Source: Rhizobium sp. RU36D
Lineage (GTDB): Bacteria > Pseudomonadota > Alphaproteobacteria > Rhizobiales > Rhizobiaceae
Length of the DNA: 64,000 nucleotides
Direction of reading: 5' to 3'
NCBI RefSeq assembly: GCF_900176345.1
Contig: NZ_FWXU01000022.1
Span: 46,818 to 110,817 of the forward strand
A model generated the notes under the pieces. That model was not told the origin of the DNA and ran no database searches. It was given only the letters and a program-made list of their open reading frames with translations. A program made the position numbers and the translations under genes. Shown in pieces: positions 16,655 to 25,618 of this stretch. Each line of letters begins with the position of its first letter. Positions within the stretch are counted from its first letter, which is position 1.

Positions 16655-17947
16655 TCAGGCGGTCCAGCGCTCGATATCGTCGCGTTCGCCGATCAGGGCG
16701 AGACCATGGGCGATGGAGACGAGTTCGCCACCGCTTTCAATGCGGTCGGCATCGAAGCGTTCGGTGAAGATCCGCCGCACCGCTGGCACGAAGGACGTGC
16801 CGCCGGTCAGGAAGACCTTGTCGATCTCGCCCGCTGCCGTGTTGGTCATCGCCAGGATGTCGTTGAGAGCCTCTTCGATGCGCGCCAGATCGCCCGATAT
16901 CCATTGCTCGAAATCGGCGCGACGCACGGTCTTTTCGCCGGCTTTGCCCAGCGGGCTGAAGCGGAATTCCGCTTCCTCCTGCGCGGACAGCGCCATTTTC
17001 GTCGCCGAGACCGCCTGGTAGAGCGGATAGCCCTCGTCATGCTCGATCAGGTCGATGAAGCGCTCCAGCTTCTCCGGCTCCAGCGCCTGGCCGACAAGCG
17101 ACTGCAGGTCGGCATATTCCTTCGATGTCTTGAAGACCGAGAGCTGGTTCCAGCGCGCGAAGCTGATGTAGTAGTTGCTGGGCACGTCGAGGATCTTGTC
17201 GAAGCTCTTGAACTTGGACCCCTTGCCGATCTCAGGCGCCACCACATGCTCGATGATGCGGGCGTCGAACTGGTCGCCGGCGATGCCGACACCCGAATGG
17301 CCGACGGGCTCGGCAGAGACGCGACCGCCTTCCGTGGAGAACCGGATCAGCGAATAGTCCGTCGTGCCGCCGCCGAAGTCGGCCACGAGAACGGTCGCAT
17401 CTCGCTTCAACTGCCTGGCGAAATAGAAGGCAGCGGCAACGGGTTCGTAGACATAATGGATTTCCGGCAGGCCAAAGCGGGTCAGCGCCTCATTGTAGCG
17501 CTTCATCGCTAATTCTGGGTCGGGATTGGCGCCGGCGAAATGCACGGGCCGCCCGGCCACCACGCGCTTGGCCGTTGTCGGCCAGCCGTCTCCGGCATAG
17601 GCTTCAAGCCGCTTGAGGAAGACCTCCATCAGGTCTTCATACTGGAAGCGACGGGCATGCACGATCGTGCCCTGGAACAGCGGCGAGGCGGCAAAGGTCT
17701 TGATCGACTGCAGGAAGCGGCATTCGCCGGGATGATCGATGAACTGGCGGATGGCCGCCTGGCCTGCCTCCACCTTCAGCGCACGCACGCCGAGTTGCGC
17801 ATCCTTCATGAAGGAGAGCGCGGTGCGCATGCTGTCAGTCGTGCCGGCACTCGATGTGAATGCGATCGAATGGGTGTCGTCGGCACTGTTGGCCATCGCG
17901 AGGACCGTGTTTGTCGTGCCGAAATCAAGCCCCAGCGCTTCAGCCAT
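16655..17947 (-). CDS. Hsp70-family ATPase without substrate domain, YegD-like
   Basis: Actin-fold ATPase of 430 residues. It has the phosphate-1 motif LDFGTTNT at 7-14, the connecting motif YEPVAAAFYF near 167, phosphate-2 DFGGGTTD at 190-197 and the adenosine motif FLTGGTSFVP near 385. The protein stops after the nucleotide-binding domain and lacks the DnaK peptide-binding domain and lid, which is the layout of YegD-type chaperone-like proteins. It therefore probably does not act as a classical chaperone, and its client is unknown. GAGGAG precedes the ATG by 8 nt. No DnaJ or GrpE gene is nearby. Confidence 0.92.
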   Translation of the reverse strand: MAEALGLDFGTTNTVLAMANSADDTHSIAFTSSAGTTDSMRTALSFMKDAQLGVRALKVEAGQAAIRQFIDHPGECRFLQSIKTFAASPLFQGTIVHARRFQYEDLMEVFLKRLEAYAGDGWPTTAKRVVAGRPVHFAGANPDPELAMKRYNEALTRFGLPEIHYVYEPVAAAFYFARQLKRDATVLVADFGGGTTDYSLIRFSTEGGRVSAEPVGHSGVGIAGDQFDARIIEHVVAPEIGKGSKFKSFDKILDVPSNYYISFARWNQLSVFKTSKEYADLQSLVGQALEPEKLERFIDLIEHDEGYPLYQAVSATKMALSAQEEAEFRFSPLGKAGEKTVRRADFEQWISGDLARIEEALNDILAMTNTAAGEIDKVFLTGGTSFVPAVRRIFTERFDADRIESGGELVSIAHGLALIGERDDIERWTA

Positions 17948-18008
17948 GACCGCCGCTCCTCATAGGTTATTCAAAGGATGTCAGAACCGGGAAGCCCGGA
18001 TGCGAAAG

Positions 18009-18026
18009 GGGCGCGAATGCGCGCCC
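18009..18026 (-). terminator. Hairpin after the small membrane protein gene
   Basis: A 7-bp GC stem (GGGCGCG, loop AATG, CGCGCCC) is followed on the minus strand by CCTTTC. It lies about 70 bp downstream of the 68-residue membrane protein gene and could end that transcript before the Hsp70-like gene. Confidence 0.5.
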
Positions 18027-18095
18027 GCAACGAAGAGCGCGCCTCATGCCATGGCAGGGCGCTGAAGGCAAGGGGATTGCGACCGCCTCACGCGG

Positions 18096-18302
18096 CTACT
18101 TGAGCAGCCGCCGCGAGACCAGGACCAGGGCCAAGCCGAAAGCGGCGAAGATCGCCCCGCGGGTAATCCAGGGCGTCTGGTTGATCATGAAGCTGGACGC
18201 GGGATAGGGAAACAGGCCGCTACCCTGCGCCATCCAGACAAGGCCGAGCAGCAGGAACAGAAAGCCGCAGAAGGTCAGGGCTGATCTCAGTCTCATCTTC
18301 AT
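18096..18302 (-). CDS. Small inner-membrane protein, 68 residues
   Basis: A two-helix membrane protein: residues about 7-25 (ALTFCGFLFLLLGLVWMAQG) and about 45-63 (TRGAIFAAFGLALVLVSRRL), joined by a polar turn, with a basic C-terminus. No known domain is recognised. The start MKMRLR at 18302 has GGAGGT 5-6 nt upstream; longer upstream frames are shadows. It lies between an SDR gene and the Hsp70-like gene on the same strand. Confidence 0.7.
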   Translation of the reverse strand: MKMRLRSALTFCGFLFLLLGLVWMAQGSGLFPYPASSFMINQTPWITRGAIFAAFGLALVLVSRRLLK

Positions 18303-18403
18303 GCGAACCTCCAAAATTGTGCCGGCCTGTATTGCAGCTGGCGGTTCCGAACCAGAACCGGCAGCGCGACAATCCGATCGGATCGCCGCGCTGCCAAATC
18401 TCA

Positions 18404-19192
18404 TCAGAGCGACTTGGCGGCGCCGCCATCCACCCGCAGCATGGTGCCGGTGATGTAGCTTGCCTGCTGCGAGCACAGGAAGGCCGCTGCCGCGCCGAAC
18501 TCCTCGACTTTGCCGAGGCGCCCTGCGGGAATGGTCTTGATCGAGGCGGCGCGGACCTCCTCGACGCTCTTGCCGGCCTTCGCCGCATTGGCGCCATCCA
18601 GCTCGTCGATCCGGTCGGTGTGGATGCGGCCGGGCAGGATCAGGTTGGCGGTGACGCCATAGGAGGCGATCTCCGTCGCCAGCGTCTTGTTCCAGCCCAC
18701 CAGGGCGCCGCGCAAGGTGTTGGACAGGGCGAGATTCCCGATCGGTTCGATGACGCCGGAGGAGGCAACGGTGACGATGCGGCCAAAGCCTTGCGTCTTC
18801 ATCAGCGGCAGCAGCGTGTTGGTGAGCGTGATCACCCGCACCACCATCGACTGGAAGAAGTTGTAGAGCTTCTCCGCAGTCATGTCCTCTGCCGTGCCGG
18901 GCGTCGGACCACCGGTGTTGTTGACGAGGATATCGATGCCGCCAAGCTTGTCATGGACCGCATGCACCATGGTCTCGACGAAATTGGCATCAGCGAGATC
19001 GGCTTCGACAAAATCCGCCTTGCCCTTGCCGGCGGCATTGATGGCGTCACAATTGGCCTTGAGCTTGTCGGTGCTTCGTCCGCACAAAAGCACATGGCAT
19101 CCTTCCGCCGCCAGCGCATTGGCAATGCCGAGGCCCAATCCTCGCGAAGACGCGAGCACGAGTGCGCGTTTGCCCGAAATGCCGAGATCCAT
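18404..19192 (-). CDS. Atypical short-chain dehydrogenase/reductase
   Basis: A 262-residue Rossmann-fold protein. The dinucleotide motif ASSRGLGLGIA (14-24) and NNTGG (91-95) are intact, and the C-terminal GTMLRVDGG is typical of SDRs. At the active site the expected YxxxK is replaced: the segment following the VASSGV serine reads LALSNTLRGALVGW, giving S in place of Tyr and R in place of Lys. This group is known in databases as SDR-like proteins without the canonical tetrad, so the chemistry is unknown. The ATG has AAGGA 8 nt upstream. The divergent neighbour is ETF-QO. Confidence 0.88.
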   Translation of the reverse strand: MDLGISGKRALVLASSRGLGLGIANALAAEGCHVLLCGRSTDKLKANCDAINAAGKGKADFVEADLADANFVETMVHAVHDKLGGIDILVNNTGGPTPGTAEDMTAEKLYNFFQSMVVRVITLTNTLLPLMKTQGFGRIVTVASSGVIEPIGNLALSNTLRGALVGWNKTLATEIASYGVTANLILPGRIHTDRIDELDGANAAKAGKSVEEVRAASIKTIPAGRLGKVEEFGAAAAFLCSQQASYITGTMLRVDGGAAKSL

Positions 19193-19375
19193 GGATGCAG
19201 TCCTTCCTGATGATTGCGTTGGCGCGAACCTATCAAGGGGGCGGGGGCGGGGGAAGGCTGTTCAGCATCTACCCGCAACTTCGTTCTCGGCCATTCACAG
19301 GTCTTGTTTGTGGCACGCCCTAGGTTTCACTAGGCTGGCCCCGGAGCGAAGGCCGATTTTCGTTTGCCGATAATT

Positions 19376-19395
19376 TGACGTAAACGTAAACGTCA
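19376..19395. promoter_or_regulatory. Palindromic operator candidate upstream of ETF-QO
   Basis: TGACGT, 8-nt AAACGTAA, then ACGTCA forms an inverted repeat about 130 bp upstream of the ETF-QO start. The repeated ACGT core resembles sites of the MerR-family regulator LiuR, which controls branched-chain amino acid and ETF genes in proteobacteria. The assignment is inference from memory of that motif. Confidence 0.4.
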
Positions 19396-19526
19396 GATAT
19401 TCTTTCTCCTCATGTCATCTGGCTGAAAAATCGCGCCACGGCTTGTCGCGCCATGGCTCGACAAGGGGGCCGTCATTTGACAATGAAGAAGCCGGATTGA
19501 TGAGATGGCCGCGCGGAGGACTGACT

Positions 19527-21191
19527 GTGAGCACTGAGATGGAACTGCCCGAACGCGAAAGCATGGAATTCGACGTGGTGATCGTCGGCGCGGGGCCTGC
19601 CGGCCTGTCCGCTGCGATCAGGCTGAAGCAGGCCAATCCCGACCTCACCGTCGTCGTCCTTGAAAAAGGCTCGGAAGTCGGCGCGCATATCCTGTCGGGC
19701 GCCGTGGTCGATCCTGTCGGGATCGATCGGCTTCTGCCCGGCTGGCGCGAGGAGGCGGACCATCCGTTCAAGACGGAGGTGACGGACGACCAGTTCCTGT
19801 TCCTAGGGCCGGCCGGCTCGATCCGCCTGCCCAATGTCATGATGCCGCCGCTGATGAACAACCACGGCAATTACATTGTGTCGCTGGGCAATGTCTGTCG
19901 CTGGCTCGCCGGCCATGCCGAAGCGCTCGGCGTGGAAATCTATCCCGGTTTTGCCGCGACCGAGGTGTTGTACAACGAGCAGGGCGCCGTGGTTGGCGTC
20001 GCCACCGGCGACATGGGCATCGAGAAGAACGGCGAGCCGGGCCCGGCTTATACGCGCGGCATGGAACTGCGGGGCAAATATGTGCTGATCGGCGAGGGCG
20101 TGCGCGGTTCGCTTGCCAAGCAGCTCATCGCCAAGTTCGACTTGCAGAAGGATCGCGATGTCCAGAAATACGGCATCGGGCTGAAGGAGCTGTGGCAGGT
20201 CAAGCCTGAGAACCACAAGCCTGGCCTGGTTCAGCACTCCTTCGGCTGGCCGCTTGGACTGTCTGCCGGCGGCGGCTCGTTCCTCTATCACCTCGAAGAC
20301 AATATGGTGGCCGTCGGTTTCGTCGTGCACCTGAACTACAAGAATCCCTATCTCTATCCGTTCGAGGAATTCCAGCGCTTTAAGACGCATCCGGCGATCG
20401 CCAAGACCTTCGAGGGTGGCAAGCGCCTGTCCTATGGTGCTCGCGCCATCACGGAAGGCGGATATCAGTCCGTACCGAAACTCTCCTTCCCCGGTGGGGC
20501 GCTGATCGGCTGTTCCGCCGGCCTCGTCAACGTGCCGCGCATCAAGGGCAGCCACAATGCCGTGCTGTCGGGCATGCTGGCGGCCGACAAGATTGCGGCA
20601 GCAATTGCCGCGGGCCGCGCCAATGACGAGCCGATCGAGATCGAAACCGAATGGCGCGCCACCGATATCGGCAAGGACCTGAAGCGCGTGCGCAACGTCA
20701 AGCCGTTGTGGTCCAAGTTCGGCACCCTGATTGGCATTAGCCTCGGCGGTTTGGACATGTGGACCAACCAGCTTCTTGGCTTCTCGCTGTTCGGAACGCT
20801 GAAGCACGGCAAGACCGATGCGCAATCGCTCGAGCCGGCGGCCCAGCACAAGAAGATCGACTACCCCAAACCGGATGGTGTCTTGACGTTCGACCGCCTG
20901 TCCTCGGTCTTCCTGTCCAACACCAACCATGAGGAAGACCAGCCGGTTCACCTCAAGGTGAGGGATATGGACCTGCAGAAGCGCTCGGAACTCGGCGTCT
21001 ATGCCGGCCCGTCGACCCGCTACTGTCCGGCGGGGGTTTATGAGTGGGTAGAGAAGGATGGCGAGGAAGTCTACGTCATCAACGCGCAGAACTGCGTCCA
21101 CTGCAAGACCTGCGACATCAAGGACCCCAACCAGAATATCAACTGGGTGCCGCCACAAGGGGGCGAAGGGCCGGTCTATCCGAATATGTAA
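19527..21191 (+). CDS. Electron-transfer flavoprotein-ubiquinone oxidoreductase
   Basis: Membrane-associated flavoprotein that passes electrons from ETF (fatty acid and amino acid oxidation) to ubiquinone. The 554-residue product has an N-terminal FAD motif VVIVGAGPAGLSAA at about 17-30. The C-terminal 4Fe-4S site is complete: CPAGVYE, then CVHCKTC, then the DPNQNINW signature. The GTG at 19527 has GGAGGA 6 nt upstream, so it is preferred over the ATG at 19539 and the longer frame from 19443. The last codons (EGPVYPNM) and the stop form the first unit of a 71-bp tandem repeat running into the 3' region. The upstream gap of 334 bp holds only the palindrome at 19376. Confidence 0.95.
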   Translation: MSTEMELPERESMEFDVVIVGAGPAGLSAAIRLKQANPDLTVVVLEKGSEVGAHILSGAVVDPVGIDRLLPGWREEADHPFKTEVTDDQFLFLGPAGSIRLPNVMMPPLMNNHGNYIVSLGNVCRWLAGHAEALGVEIYPGFAATEVLYNEQGAVVGVATGDMGIEKNGEPGPAYTRGMELRGKYVLIGEGVRGSLAKQLIAKFDLQKDRDVQKYGIGLKELWQVKPENHKPGLVQHSFGWPLGLSAGGGSFLYHLEDNMVAVGFVVHLNYKNPYLYPFEEFQRFKTHPAIAKTFEGGKRLSYGARAITEGGYQSVPKLSFPGGALIGCSAGLVNVPRIKGSHNAVLSGMLAADKIAAAIAAGRANDEPIEIETEWRATDIGKDLKRVRNVKPLWSKFGTLIGISLGGLDMWTNQLLGFSLFGTLKHGKTDAQSLEPAAQHKKIDYPKPDGVLTFDRLSSVFLSNTNHEEDQPVHLKVRDMDLQKRSELGVYAGPSTRYCPAGVYEWVEKDGEEVYVINAQNCVHCKTCDIKDPNQNINWVPPQGGEGPVYPNM

Positions 21192-21382
21192 TATTCGGAT
21201 GCCGGACCGCACGGACCCCCGCCAAAAGATGTGGCGAAGGGCCGGTCTATCCGAATATGTAATATTCGGAAGCCGGACCGCACGGACCCCCGCCAGAAGA
21301 AGCGGCGAAGGGCCGGTCTATCCGAATATGTAATATTCGGATGCCGGACCGCACGGACCAGCGTCAGAGGATGTGGCGAAGG
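21162..21382 (+). repeat. 71-bp tandem repeat at the ETF-QO 3' end
   Basis: Units start at 21162, 21233 and 21304, with a short partial fourth unit at 21375. Each full unit begins GGCGAAGGGCCGGTCTATCC and contains the ETF-QO stop codon inside a palindrome: 10 bp, ATCCGAATAT, GTA, ATATTCGGAT. Unit 2 has one arm change that shortens the stem to 9 bp. Outer CCGG pairs extend each stem. Unit 1 is the real coding end; units 2 and 3 are downstream copies. No T tract follows any hairpin. Confidence 0.92.
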
Positions 21383-21551
21383 CCGTCTTTGCCTATGTCA
21401 GCAACTGCTGCTTATGGTCACTCCCGCGTGAAAGGGGGTGACCACCAGCTAAATTTGCTATATGTTAATTTCCATCACCAGCAACCGAATATGTAGGCGC
21501 TGGTGGCTGGGAGATCGTATGTGCTCTGGCCTGCAGTTTAGTAGGGCATTT

Positions 21552-21818
21552 ATGATGGGACATCCATCTCACATGACGATTGCACACGATCCGGCGCTCG
21601 GGTCTTTCCTGATGACCGCGGCTTCCGATTTCACCGGGGATGACAGGCGCCGAGATCAGCTGGCGAAGGCCGTAGTTGATATTGCCGCCAATGATCCTGA
21701 TGCTCTGGGGGACCAGCGGATCGACAAGGCGTTGCGACAATTGATGGCAAGGCTCGCAGGTTCCGGACACTTCCATCAACCTCCTCCGGCGGAAAGCTCT
21801 GGCAGCGTTAAGGTCTGA
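21552..21818 (+). CDS. Hypothetical short ORF
   Basis: An 88-codon frame with AGGG 6 nt before ATG at 21552 lies in the 676-bp gap between ETF-QO and the ltrA-like gene. Its middle reads like a helical segment (DQLAKAVVDIAAND, then IDKALRQLMARLAG). It matches no family that I know. A 179-codon frame runs on the opposite strand, so coding status is doubtful. The rest of this gap (21385-21550) shows nothing else. Confidence 0.3.
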   Translation: MMGHPSHMTIAHDPALGSFLMTAASDFTGDDRRRDQLAKAVVDIAANDPDALGDQRIDKALRQLMARLAGSGHFHQPPPAESSGSVKV

Positions 21819-21867
21819 CGCGAGATAGCTGATCCAGAGACAGAGTTGGACGCAAATGCCGATTGGG

Positions 21868-23028
21868 CTACGCTCTCGACGTTTCGCCTCTGGTCGCGCT
21901 GTGTGAAGGTCTGATCGCCTCGAAGGCCAGCATGACGAGAAGAAGGGCCAGCGAGAGCCCAAGAAGAAGCAAGCCATGCAGGGACGGAACCAACAGAGCA
22001 AGAGCGAGGCAGACGGCAGCCGCGATTAGCCTTGTCCAGACGACATCAAGTCGGAGGATAGCGCGAAATGTTGCGTCAGCAGCGAGATAGAGCGAGAGCC
22101 CATAGAGAAGGACCACTTCGGTTCCGTGGGCGACCGGCTCCCCATGTCCAGCTCCATCGATCGACAAAAACGCACCGATGCCTGCCTTCAGCCCCGCAGC
22201 CACCAGAATAAGGCCGGCGATCATGAAGAGGTGGGCGCCGTTGAAGCCGAAGAGCGCAATGCGCGTGCGCCGGCGATTGTCCGCCTCCAGCATCCGATGT
22301 TCCGCCGCTTCGTCATCCCGGTCGAAATAGCTCCACCACAGCGCGGCCACCAGGGCCACGGACAGGAGCAACACCGCAAAATCGGAAGCGTGGATAGGTA
22401 CAAAGCCAAATCCGCTTCCCACGGCAATGATGATTTCGCCGAGGACGATGATCAGCAGCAGCCCGTGTCGCTCCACGAAATGGCCGGCATCAAGGGCAAA
22501 GCCTTCGCCGGTGTTGAACGTGCTGACGATGATGTAGAGCGCAGCCGGCGACAGCAGCAACAGCCATGACCAATTGCTTTCCATCATCCCGGAAACGATG
22601 ACGAGCGCAGCGGCCGCGATATTGAAGGGCAGGATGCGCAGCATTGCATGCGCGGCCGGTTTACCACCTTGCCAGCAGAACGCGCCGAAATGGAGCAGCA
22701 CGATCGCGAGGTAGGCGAGCCCAAAGACGAGCCGTCCCTCGCCGCTGCTTTCCGGCACCGCCAATGCCATCACCAGAAAACCTGCCATGGCGGCGACCAA
22801 AACGACCCGCATGGACCTTGGCGTGTGGGCATGGTTGGTGAGCCAGATATATCCGCCATACATCCACCAGATCAGCGTCAGCACGGCCAGCGCGTAGAGG
22901 TAATCCACCGCGCCATGCGCATGTTCAACGAGGTGGGTGATCTGCGTAATGGTGAAAACGAAGACTAGATCGAAGAACAATTCGATTGTCTGCGCCCGAA
23001 AAGGTCCTGTTCCTGTCAGCCCGGTCAT
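21868..23028 (-). CDS. Low temperature requirement protein A (LtrA) family
   Basis: A polytopic inner-membrane protein of 386 residues with about eleven hydrophobic helices. The N-terminal motif ELFFDLVFVFTITQ is the LtrA family signature, and ERHGLLLIIVLGEIIIAV is the second conserved segment. LtrA was named from a Listeria cold-growth mutant; the biochemical role is not known. CAGGAG precedes the ATG by 7 nt. It is divergent from the L,D-transpeptidase gene. Confidence 0.9.
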   Translation of the reverse strand: MTGLTGTGPFRAQTIELFFDLVFVFTITQITHLVEHAHGAVDYLYALAVLTLIWWMYGGYIWLTNHAHTPRSMRVVLVAAMAGFLVMALAVPESSGEGRLVFGLAYLAIVLLHFGAFCWQGGKPAAHAMLRILPFNIAAAALVIVSGMMESNWSWLLLLSPAALYIIVSTFNTGEGFALDAGHFVERHGLLLIIVLGEIIIAVGSGFGFVPIHASDFAVLLLSVALVAALWWSYFDRDDEAAEHRMLEADNRRRTRIALFGFNGAHLFMIAGLILVAAGLKAGIGAFLSIDGAGHGEPVAHGTEVVLLYGLSLYLAADATFRAILRLDVVWTRLIAAAVCLALALLVPSLHGLLLLGLSLALLLVMLAFEAIRPSHSATRGETSRA

Positions 23029-23208
23029 CAGAAACTCCTGTCACCTGTCCTGGCTGCCGAACATATCGGTTTCGCGATGGGCCTGAACATACCCAATAAT
23101 AGCACGGGGCGATGGCAACAAATTAATCTTTGTCGCTGGCGATTTAACCGTTGATTAACCATGATTTCCTTAGTTTGCATCAACTGATGACACATTAAGG
23201 ACATCCCC

Positions 23209-23823
23209 ATGACGATTTCTCGCCGCAGTTTGCTGATCGGCCTGCCTCTCCTGTTGGCTGGCTGCCAATCCATGCCGAGCCAGCAGGCGGATTATGGCGA
23301 TCGTCCCGACGAAGAATTTCCCCTGAAGAGAGTTCCGCTTGAAAAGATCAAGCCGGAACTGCGCCGCACAGAAGTGGCCTACGAGACCAAATACGACGCC
23401 GGCACTGTTGTGGTCGATACGCCAGCCCGTCGCGCCTATTACATTCTCGGGAATGGTCGTGCGATCCGCTACGGTGTCGGCGTCGGCCGCAACGGCTATG
23501 CGCTGGCCGGCCAGGCCTATATCGGTCGCAAGGCCGAGTGGCCGAACTGGACGCCGTCGCCCAACATGCTGCGCACCAATCCCGAGAAGAATATGAAATA
23601 TGCCGGCGGCGTTCCCGGCGGCCCGAACAACCCGCTCGGCGCCCGCGCCATCTATCTCTATCGCGGTGGCAATGACACCATGTTCCGCATCCATGGCACC
23701 AACCAGCCGCAATCCATCGGGCTTGCCATGTCGTCCGGCTGCGTGCGCATGATGAACCATGACGTCATCGATCTGTACGAGCGGGTGAAGGTTGGCGGCA
23801 AGGTCATCGTGTTGCAGGCCTGA
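23209..23823 (+). CDS. L,D-transpeptidase (YkuD/ErfK family) lipoprotein
   Basis: Periplasmic cell-wall enzyme of the YkuD fold that forms 3-3 peptidoglycan cross-links or attaches proteins to peptidoglycan. The N-terminus is a signal peptide starting with twin arginine (SRRSLLIG) and ending in a lipobox LLAG-C19, so membrane anchoring is likely. The active site HGTN at 162-165 and SSGCVRM with nucleophile C178 are complete. Length, 204 residues, matches the short rhizobial members. AAGG lies about 9 nt before the ATG. Convergent with the AraC gene, 6 bp between stops. Confidence 0.94.
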   Translation: MTISRRSLLIGLPLLLAGCQSMPSQQADYGDRPDEEFPLKRVPLEKIKPELRRTEVAYETKYDAGTVVVDTPARRAYYILGNGRAIRYGVGVGRNGYALAGQAYIGRKAEWPNWTPSPNMLRTNPEKNMKYAGGVPGGPNNPLGARAIYLYRGGNDTMFRIHGTNQPQSIGLAMSSGCVRMMNHDVIDLYERVKVGGKVIVLQA

Positions 23824-23829
23824 GACCTG

Positions 23830-24597
23830 TCACCGCCTGAGGCCCGCCGGGCTTTGCCCGGTGAGCCGCCGGAACATGGCGATGAAGGCTGAAGCGTTGG
23901 CATAGCCAAGCCGTTCCGCCACGCGATGGATGTTTTCTCCCTCCTCGATCAGCGTCAGCGCTGTGAGCAGCCTCAGCCGCAGGCGCCAGTCGTTGAAGGA
24001 CAGGCCCAGTTCCTGCTGGCATCGCCTCGACAGCGTGCGTTCCGTCGTGCCCGCCCACCGCGCCCATTCCGCCAGGGAGCGTTTGTCGCCCGGGTCGGCC
24101 TGAAGCTGTTTCAGGACTGGTTCCAGCAGTTCGTCATCCGTCGCCGGCAGATATTGCTCGAAGGCCGGAGCGGCCCGGATCTGGTCGACGAGCACCATGG
24201 CCAGTCGCATATCCTCCGGCGAGGTGGGCTGCCGCACGCCACGCCGGTCGAAATCCGCGAGGATCGCCTTCAGCAAGGGACTAAGCGAAAGCGTGCTTGG
24301 TCGCGACGGCAGATCGGCGCACAGGTCTGCGGCGATATAGCTCGTCGCATAACGGATATCCTGCCGCGTGACGGCATCATGGACAAAGCCTGGCGGAATC
24401 CAGATGGCATAATGCGGCGGCGACAAGAAGCGCACGCCTTCGATGTTGATTTCCGCCACCCCCTGCAGCGCATAGTTCAACTCGCCCCAGATCTGGCGAC
24501 GCGGTGGAAACACGGTGCCGGCCCGGTAATGCACGGTGCGAAAGGAGATCGGCTGCGGCGGATCACCATCGATATCGCCATAAATGACCTCGGCCAT
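23830..24597 (-). CDS. AraC-family transcriptional regulator with cupin sensor
   Basis: A 255-residue regulator with an N-terminal cupin-type arm (about 25-100, including GELNYALQGVAEI and AIWIPPGFVHD) and two C-terminal helix-turn-helix motifs (SLAEWARWAGTTERTLSRRC, then IHRVAERLGYANASAFIAMF followed by TGQSPAGLRR). The domain order is like NimR/YeaM. ATG at 24597 has GGAG 7 nt upstream; an in-frame ATG at 24612 is possible. The divergent neighbour is a DMT exporter 114 bp away, so this regulator probably controls it, as in other AraC-transporter pairs. Confidence 0.92.
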   Translation of the reverse strand: MAEVIYGDIDGDPPQPISFRTVHYRAGTVFPPRRQIWGELNYALQGVAEINIEGVRFLSPPHYAIWIPPGFVHDAVTRQDIRYATSYIAADLCADLPSRPSTLSLSPLLKAILADFDRRGVRQPTSPEDMRLAMVLVDQIRAAPAFEQYLPATDDELLEPVLKQLQADPGDKRSLAEWARWAGTTERTLSRRCQQELGLSFNDWRLRLRLLTALTLIEEGENIHRVAERLGYANASAFIAMFRRLTGQSPAGLRR

Positions 24598-24710
24598 GAC
24601 TGATCTCCGCAAAGATTTGTCCGATATTCGTTATATGATGAGATCGGGCCATCTGCTAGATCCTGTGCGCAAGACGGGCACCGACCCATGGCGAATGAAG
24701 GTGACAATTA

Positions 24711-25616
24711 ATGGCGGTACAGGCGGACACGACAGAAAGGCAGAACCTGGATCCTGCCGCGTGGCTGTTGCCGCTGCTGACGATCTTCATCTGGTCGGGC
24801 AATACCATCGTGACCAAGGCCTCGGCCGGCGTGATCGAGCCGGCGTCCATTTCCTTCTACCGTTGGCTGATTGCTCTCATTCTACTCACGCCCTTTGTGG
24901 CAGTGGGCCTCTGGCGCAACCGGGCCCTGGGACTGCAGCATTGGCAAAAGCTGTTTGTGCTCGGCATGCTGGGCATGGTGGTCTACCAGAGCATCGCCTA
25001 TGAGGCGGCAAAGACCACGACCGCGATCAACATGGGCCTGATCGCAGCCCTGATGCCGTTGATTTCAACTTTGTTTGCCTCGGCCTTTGCGGCGGAGCGG
25101 CTGACTGCACCGCGCCTCATCGGCGGCGTCCTCTCGCTGGTCGGTGTCGCCTATCTGATCGCACGCGGCGATCCGACCTTGCTGCTCTCCGGCGGCCTGC
25201 ATGTGGGCGACGCCCTGATGTTGCTGGCGGTGCTTGCCAATTCGCTTTACGGCGTGTTGCTGAAGCGCTGGTCGCTGCCGCTCTCCATGTCGCAGCAATT
25301 GTGGTGGCAGATCGCCTTTGCCACGCTCCTGCTTCTGCCGATCTGGCTGTTCAGCAATATCAGCCCGATCACGGCGGACAATCTGCCCTTGGTTCTCTAC
25401 GCGGCGATACCGACATCGCTGCTAGCGCCCTATTGCTGGATGCTGTCGATCCGCACGCTGGGTGCAGCGCGCTCCTCGGTGATCATTAACCTCTTGCCGC
25501 TGATAGTCGTTGTTCTCGCCTGGGCCATTCTTGGCGAACGGCTGGAAAGCTTCCATTTCGTCGGCGGCGGGCTGGCCTTGGCGGGCGTTTTGATCGGCAT
25601 GCGGCAGGGGCGCTAA
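24711..25616 (+). CDS. DMT transporter, EamA type (AraC-linked)
   Basis: A 301-residue, ten-helix transporter with two EamA repeats: WSGNTIVTKAS in the first and LANSLYGVLLKRWSLPLS opening the second. The end of the second repeat is GERLESFHFVGGGLALAGV. AAGGTGAC lies about 8 nt before the ATG. It is paired with the divergent AraC regulator. Substrate unknown; an efflux or metabolite export role is inferred from the family. Confidence 0.9.
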   Translation: MAVQADTTERQNLDPAAWLLPLLTIFIWSGNTIVTKASAGVIEPASISFYRWLIALILLTPFVAVGLWRNRALGLQHWQKLFVLGMLGMVVYQSIAYEAAKTTTAINMGLIAALMPLISTLFASAFAAERLTAPRLIGGVLSLVGVAYLIARGDPTLLLSGGLHVGDALMLLAVLANSLYGVLLKRWSLPLSMSQQLWWQIAFATLLLLPIWLFSNISPITADNLPLVLYAAIPTSLLAPYCWMLSIRTLGAARSSVIINLLPLIVVVLAWAILGERLESFHFVGGGLALAGVLIGMRQGR

Positions 25617-25618
25617 AG

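Noticed and set aside
21162..21382. 71-bp repeats as a CRISPR array
   Set aside because: The units are contiguous repeats with no unique spacers and include coding sequence; no cas genes are near.
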